Assembly (NCBI GenBank): GCA_018389105.1 | Contig: JACATO010001731.1 | Coordinates: 1-64,000 of the forward strand | DNA: 64,000 nucleotides | Reading direction: 5' to 3' | Source: Nautilus pompilius | Lineage: Eukaryota; Mollusca; Cephalopoda; Nautilida; Nautilidae | Shown: positions 63,001 through 64,000 of the stretch, piece by piece | How the letters are laid out: every line of letters begins with the position of its first letter | Numbering within the stretch: position 1 is the first letter of the stretch | Made by a program: the position numbers and the translations under genes | Notes under the pieces: model-generated | Told to the model about the DNA's origin: nothing | The model's database searches: none | The model's input: the letters and a program-made list of their open reading frames with translations, nothing else

Positions 63001-64000
63001 GCAGTAGACCTGGTACAAATAAACAAATGCACCATCATATAACAGTCAATAATCTTGGTACTTAGCAGCTTCATGTGTTACCAAACTAAAACTCTGAACA
63101 AACAGTGAAGGGCTATAGCTTTAAATAATCGCCACAGTCACAATGCTAACAGAACTCTTTGGAAACAAATGCAGATTCTCACTTTGAGATTTGCTAGGTT
63201 TGCAGGAAGTAAGGGAATGAACTCATATTCTCCTTTCTGTTTTAATTCCAGATGTGAACATGACCTTACTAAAGAATTCCCTTCAAAATGCAGAACTCAT
63301 GCTATAATGCAAGTGATCGCAATGTAATGAGATCATGTCAGTAGTAAAGACCAATTTATAGTAAACAGAGAATTTTACCTCTAGTTTTCATTTCTCTTTA
63401 CTATTTAGATAATTATTTGTTTTAAAATAAATTAATAAATAAGAGTAAAAGCAGTGATAATTTATGTTTTTATCAAGCATTTAATTTTACTTCTTTAAAA
63501 CCTACAAAATAATTCTTATCTTCTATTTTTGCAAGTATTTAGTAACTTTTAGTTGTAAATATTAACAGTATTTCAATTGACTATAAAAATATGCCTTATG
63601 TACTTAAAAGCACATTTTCAATTGTGCTGTATTAACTTAAAAATGGAAAACAAGTTTAAAACAATAATCAGTATATTTATTTAGAAGTAATCACACAGAC
63701 AGTAACTAACAAAAGCACAAGTGAAATTATGTCAATCCTGGAGCACAACAATTGAAATGAAATACAGAGGCATCAAGTGTTTCATAGCTCCACAATTGAA
63801 GATTTTACTGTTCTGAGGTTCTTCATGGATAATAAGTTTACAGCTGTCAGTTTATCTTTGCCTATATACCACTAATAGCTTTAATAATAATCATCATCTA
63901 ACCTAAAGTATATCATTAGTATTTCCAATTTTCCCAATGACAATAAGCAACACCAGCTTTCCAATTAACTACCACTAACACAATAACTGTTTCTTTTAAG

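Larger units (their letters stand above)
56821..64000 (+). repeat. Tandem array unit 4, cut by the window end
   Basis: Fourth direct repeat, of which only the first 7.2 kb lies in the window; its last base corresponds to about 10300 in unit 1 and 29300 in unit 2. There is no hAT element: at about 62828-62836 it shows the empty site as unit 2 does. The upstream part (56821-58555) is like units 1 and 3, whereas the receptor 3' half and 3' flank are closer to unit 2. Gene-free stretches: 56821-58295 (CT repeat), 59587-62835 (receptor 3' flank) and 62836-64000 (nothing recognised). Confidence 0.92.

Noticed and set aside
1..64000. CRISPR-like arrays or prokaryotic operons
   Set aside because: The repeats are microsatellites or multi-kb segmental duplications; no short spaced repeats, ribosome-binding sites or gene packing of a prokaryotic kind.

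Overview
The window is AT-rich, gene-poor animal nuclear DNA with long CT, GA, GT, AT and ATT microsatellites, DNA transposons of the hAT and Tc1 types, and intronless seven-transmembrane receptor genes. There is no prokaryotic organisation. The overall look (sparse genes, microsatellite-rich, lineage-specific receptor duplicates) suggests a lophotrochozoan, perhaps a cephalopod mollusc; that is an inference, and no marker here proves the species.

The window is a direct tandem array. A block of about 16-22 kb is repeated four times in the same orientation: unit 1 (1-21902), unit 2 (21903-37983), unit 3 (37984-56820) and the start of unit 4 (56821-64000). The edges are arbitrary because the array is cyclic. 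Each unit carries, in order: an upstream block with a CT repeat; a possible 5' UTR exon behind a strong splice acceptor; one plus-strand single-exon class A GPCR of 343 codons; a 3' flank of about 3.3 kb; in units 1 and 3 only, a 3.0 kb minus-strand hAT element; a gene-free block; a short relic of a second hAT (ZBED/GTF2IRD2-like) transposase; and two diverging inverted copies of a CCAAT/TATA/first-exon-like module about 3.4 kb apart, with CT and GA tracts between them. Last come coding-like plus-strand frames of unknown origin before the next unit. Unit 1 also has a Tc1-like transposon of about 1.4 kb and a more diverged stretch.

The four receptors: copies 2 (23789-24820) and 3 (39721-40752) are intact. 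Copy 4 (58556-59586) has one single-base frameshift in TM2, exactly where its sequence switches from copy-3-like to copy-2-like. Copy 1 (1733-2773) is almost copy 3 but has a dozen or more small indels, many in homopolymers, which could be pseudogene decay or uncorrected long-read sequence. Between intact copies the cytoplasmic face is identical in protein, while the N-terminus, outer TM2-TM3, extracellular loop 2 and outer TM7 differ almost only by amino-acid-changing substitutions. This pattern suggests a young receptor cluster diversifying in ligand recognition with fixed G-protein coupling. The receptors also lack the usual DRY, CWxP and NPxxY motifs.

The plus-strand TATA/first-exon module sits 4-7 kb upstream of the next unit's receptor and could be its distal promoter. 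Its minus-strand twin points the other way and has no visible gene. Copy 2 alone also has a TATA box about 260 bases before its start codon. No CRISPR, rRNA, complete tRNA or viral genes were seen.
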